From Sulfitobacter sp. DSM 110093 (lineage in GTDB: Bacteria; Pseudomonadota; Alphaproteobacteria; Rhodobacterales; Rhodobacteraceae): a stretch of DNA of 64,000 nucleotides. The notes under the pieces are model-generated. The model had not been told where the DNA came from and did not search any database. It worked only from the letters and a program-made list of their open reading frames with translations. The stretch is from the NCBI RefSeq assembly GCF_022788715.1, contig NZ_CP085167.1:310001-374000 (forward strand), written 5' to 3'. The translations under genes were made by a program, and so were the position numbers. Below, piece after piece: positions 63,656 through 64,000 of this stretch. Every line of letters starts with the position of its first letter. The first letter of the stretch is position 1.

Positions 63656-64000
63656 CGGTAACGACTGAAGCAGAAGTGGTCGAGGCGATCCGATCCGCGC
63701 AGGCGCCCTTGTCCCTGCGGGGTGGCAATACGCGCGGCATGGCCGGGCCAGGGGCGGACCTGTCGCTTGCCGGATTGCGGGGCATCAGCCTCTATGAGCC
63801 GGGCGCGCTGACGCTGGTGGCGCAGGCGGGGACGCCAGTCTCCGAGATTGAGACGACATTGGCCGCCGAAGGGCAGCGGCTGGCCTTTGAACCGATGGAC
63901 CACCGCGCGCTTATGGGCCGCAGCGGCACGCCGACCATCGGCGGGATCTTTGCGGCCAACGTTAGCGGCCCGCGGCGGCTTGCCATCGGCGCAGCGCGAG
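63652..64000 (+). CDS. glcE: Glycolate oxidase subunit GlcE, partial
   Basis: Starts at a GTG overlapping the glcD stop and runs off the right edge, leaving about 116 residues. SLRGGNTRGMAGPG is the FAD-binding loop, followed by LTLVAQAGTPVSEIETTLAA and GRSGTPTIGGIFAANVSGPR. This matches the GlcE half of glycolate dehydrogenase. Confidence 0.9.
   Translation, partial: MTVTTEAEVVEAIRSAQAPLSLRGGNTRGMAGPGADLSLAGLRGISLYEPGALTLVAQAGTPVSEIETTLAAEGQRLAFEPMDHRALMGRSGTPTIGGIFAANVSGPRRLAIGAAR

Overview
The window looks like a chromosome segment of a marine alphaproteobacterium of the Rhodobacteraceae (roseobacter group, Sulfitobacter/Ruegeria-like). This rests on the protein relationships seen (CuyA/HpsN-type organosulfonate enzymes, glycine-betaine ABC transporter, GlcDE, leuCD block), on GC-rich genes with polarised GC third positions, and on alpha-type leaderless leader peptides. 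Species level is inference.

Region 1 (1-10637) is the most interesting part. A betaine-type ABC transporter (permease cut by the window edge, plus binding protein) lies divergently from a LysR regulator. The regulator is followed by a six-gene, tightly packed operon: a dimethylglycine/sarcosine dehydrogenase-like FAD-GcvT demethylase, a cysteate sulfo-lyase (CuyA-like), a DegT aminotransferase, an aspartate-racemase-like enzyme, a HisD/HpsN-type amino-alcohol or diol-sulfonate dehydrogenase and a CuyZ-type sulfite exporter. Read together these suggest uptake, N-demethylation, oxidation, racemisation and desulfonation of an (N-methylated) C3 amino-sulfonate such as cysteinolate. That pathway is inferred, not proven.

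Region 2 (10638-23430) begins with an AT-richer two-gene DUF262 + HEPN module (defence-like), then LysR/DsbA/metal-ligand-less MBL genes, a GAF histidine kinase, and a TetR-controlled cupin-SDR-amine oxidase operon with two palindromic operators. It ends with a Sel1-repeat protein. Region 3 (23431-33389) holds a trpS gene behind a complete leaderless Trp-leader attenuator, then small regulator/enzyme pairs (LysR-MDR-VOC, Crp, MarR-ABA4-like, MFS).

Region 4 (33390-45525) is a scrapyard: an IS256 element with target duplication, a LuxR remnant broken by a 7-bp tandem duplication, an orphan AAA ATPase next to tRNA-Arg, LacI and YcaQ-like genes, an IS110 element, an IS5 remnant, an IS21 element with an amber-stopped istA, and a GreA/Rnk-like gene truncated by that IS21. 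The truncated gene sits behind a Leu-codon-rich leader peptide.

Region 5 (45526-64000) is mostly core genome: a methionine aminopeptidase paralogue, DUF4394 with an ECF sigma/anti-sigma pair, a lipoprotein, an L,D-transpeptidase, a PAS-HWE kinase, a glutaredoxin-MauE fusion, tRNA-Pro, leuB/leuD/leuC, an MscS channel, rsfS-rlmH and the start of glcDE. Several intergenic stretches share a degenerate dispersed repeat. No CRISPR array, prophage or rRNA was seen.
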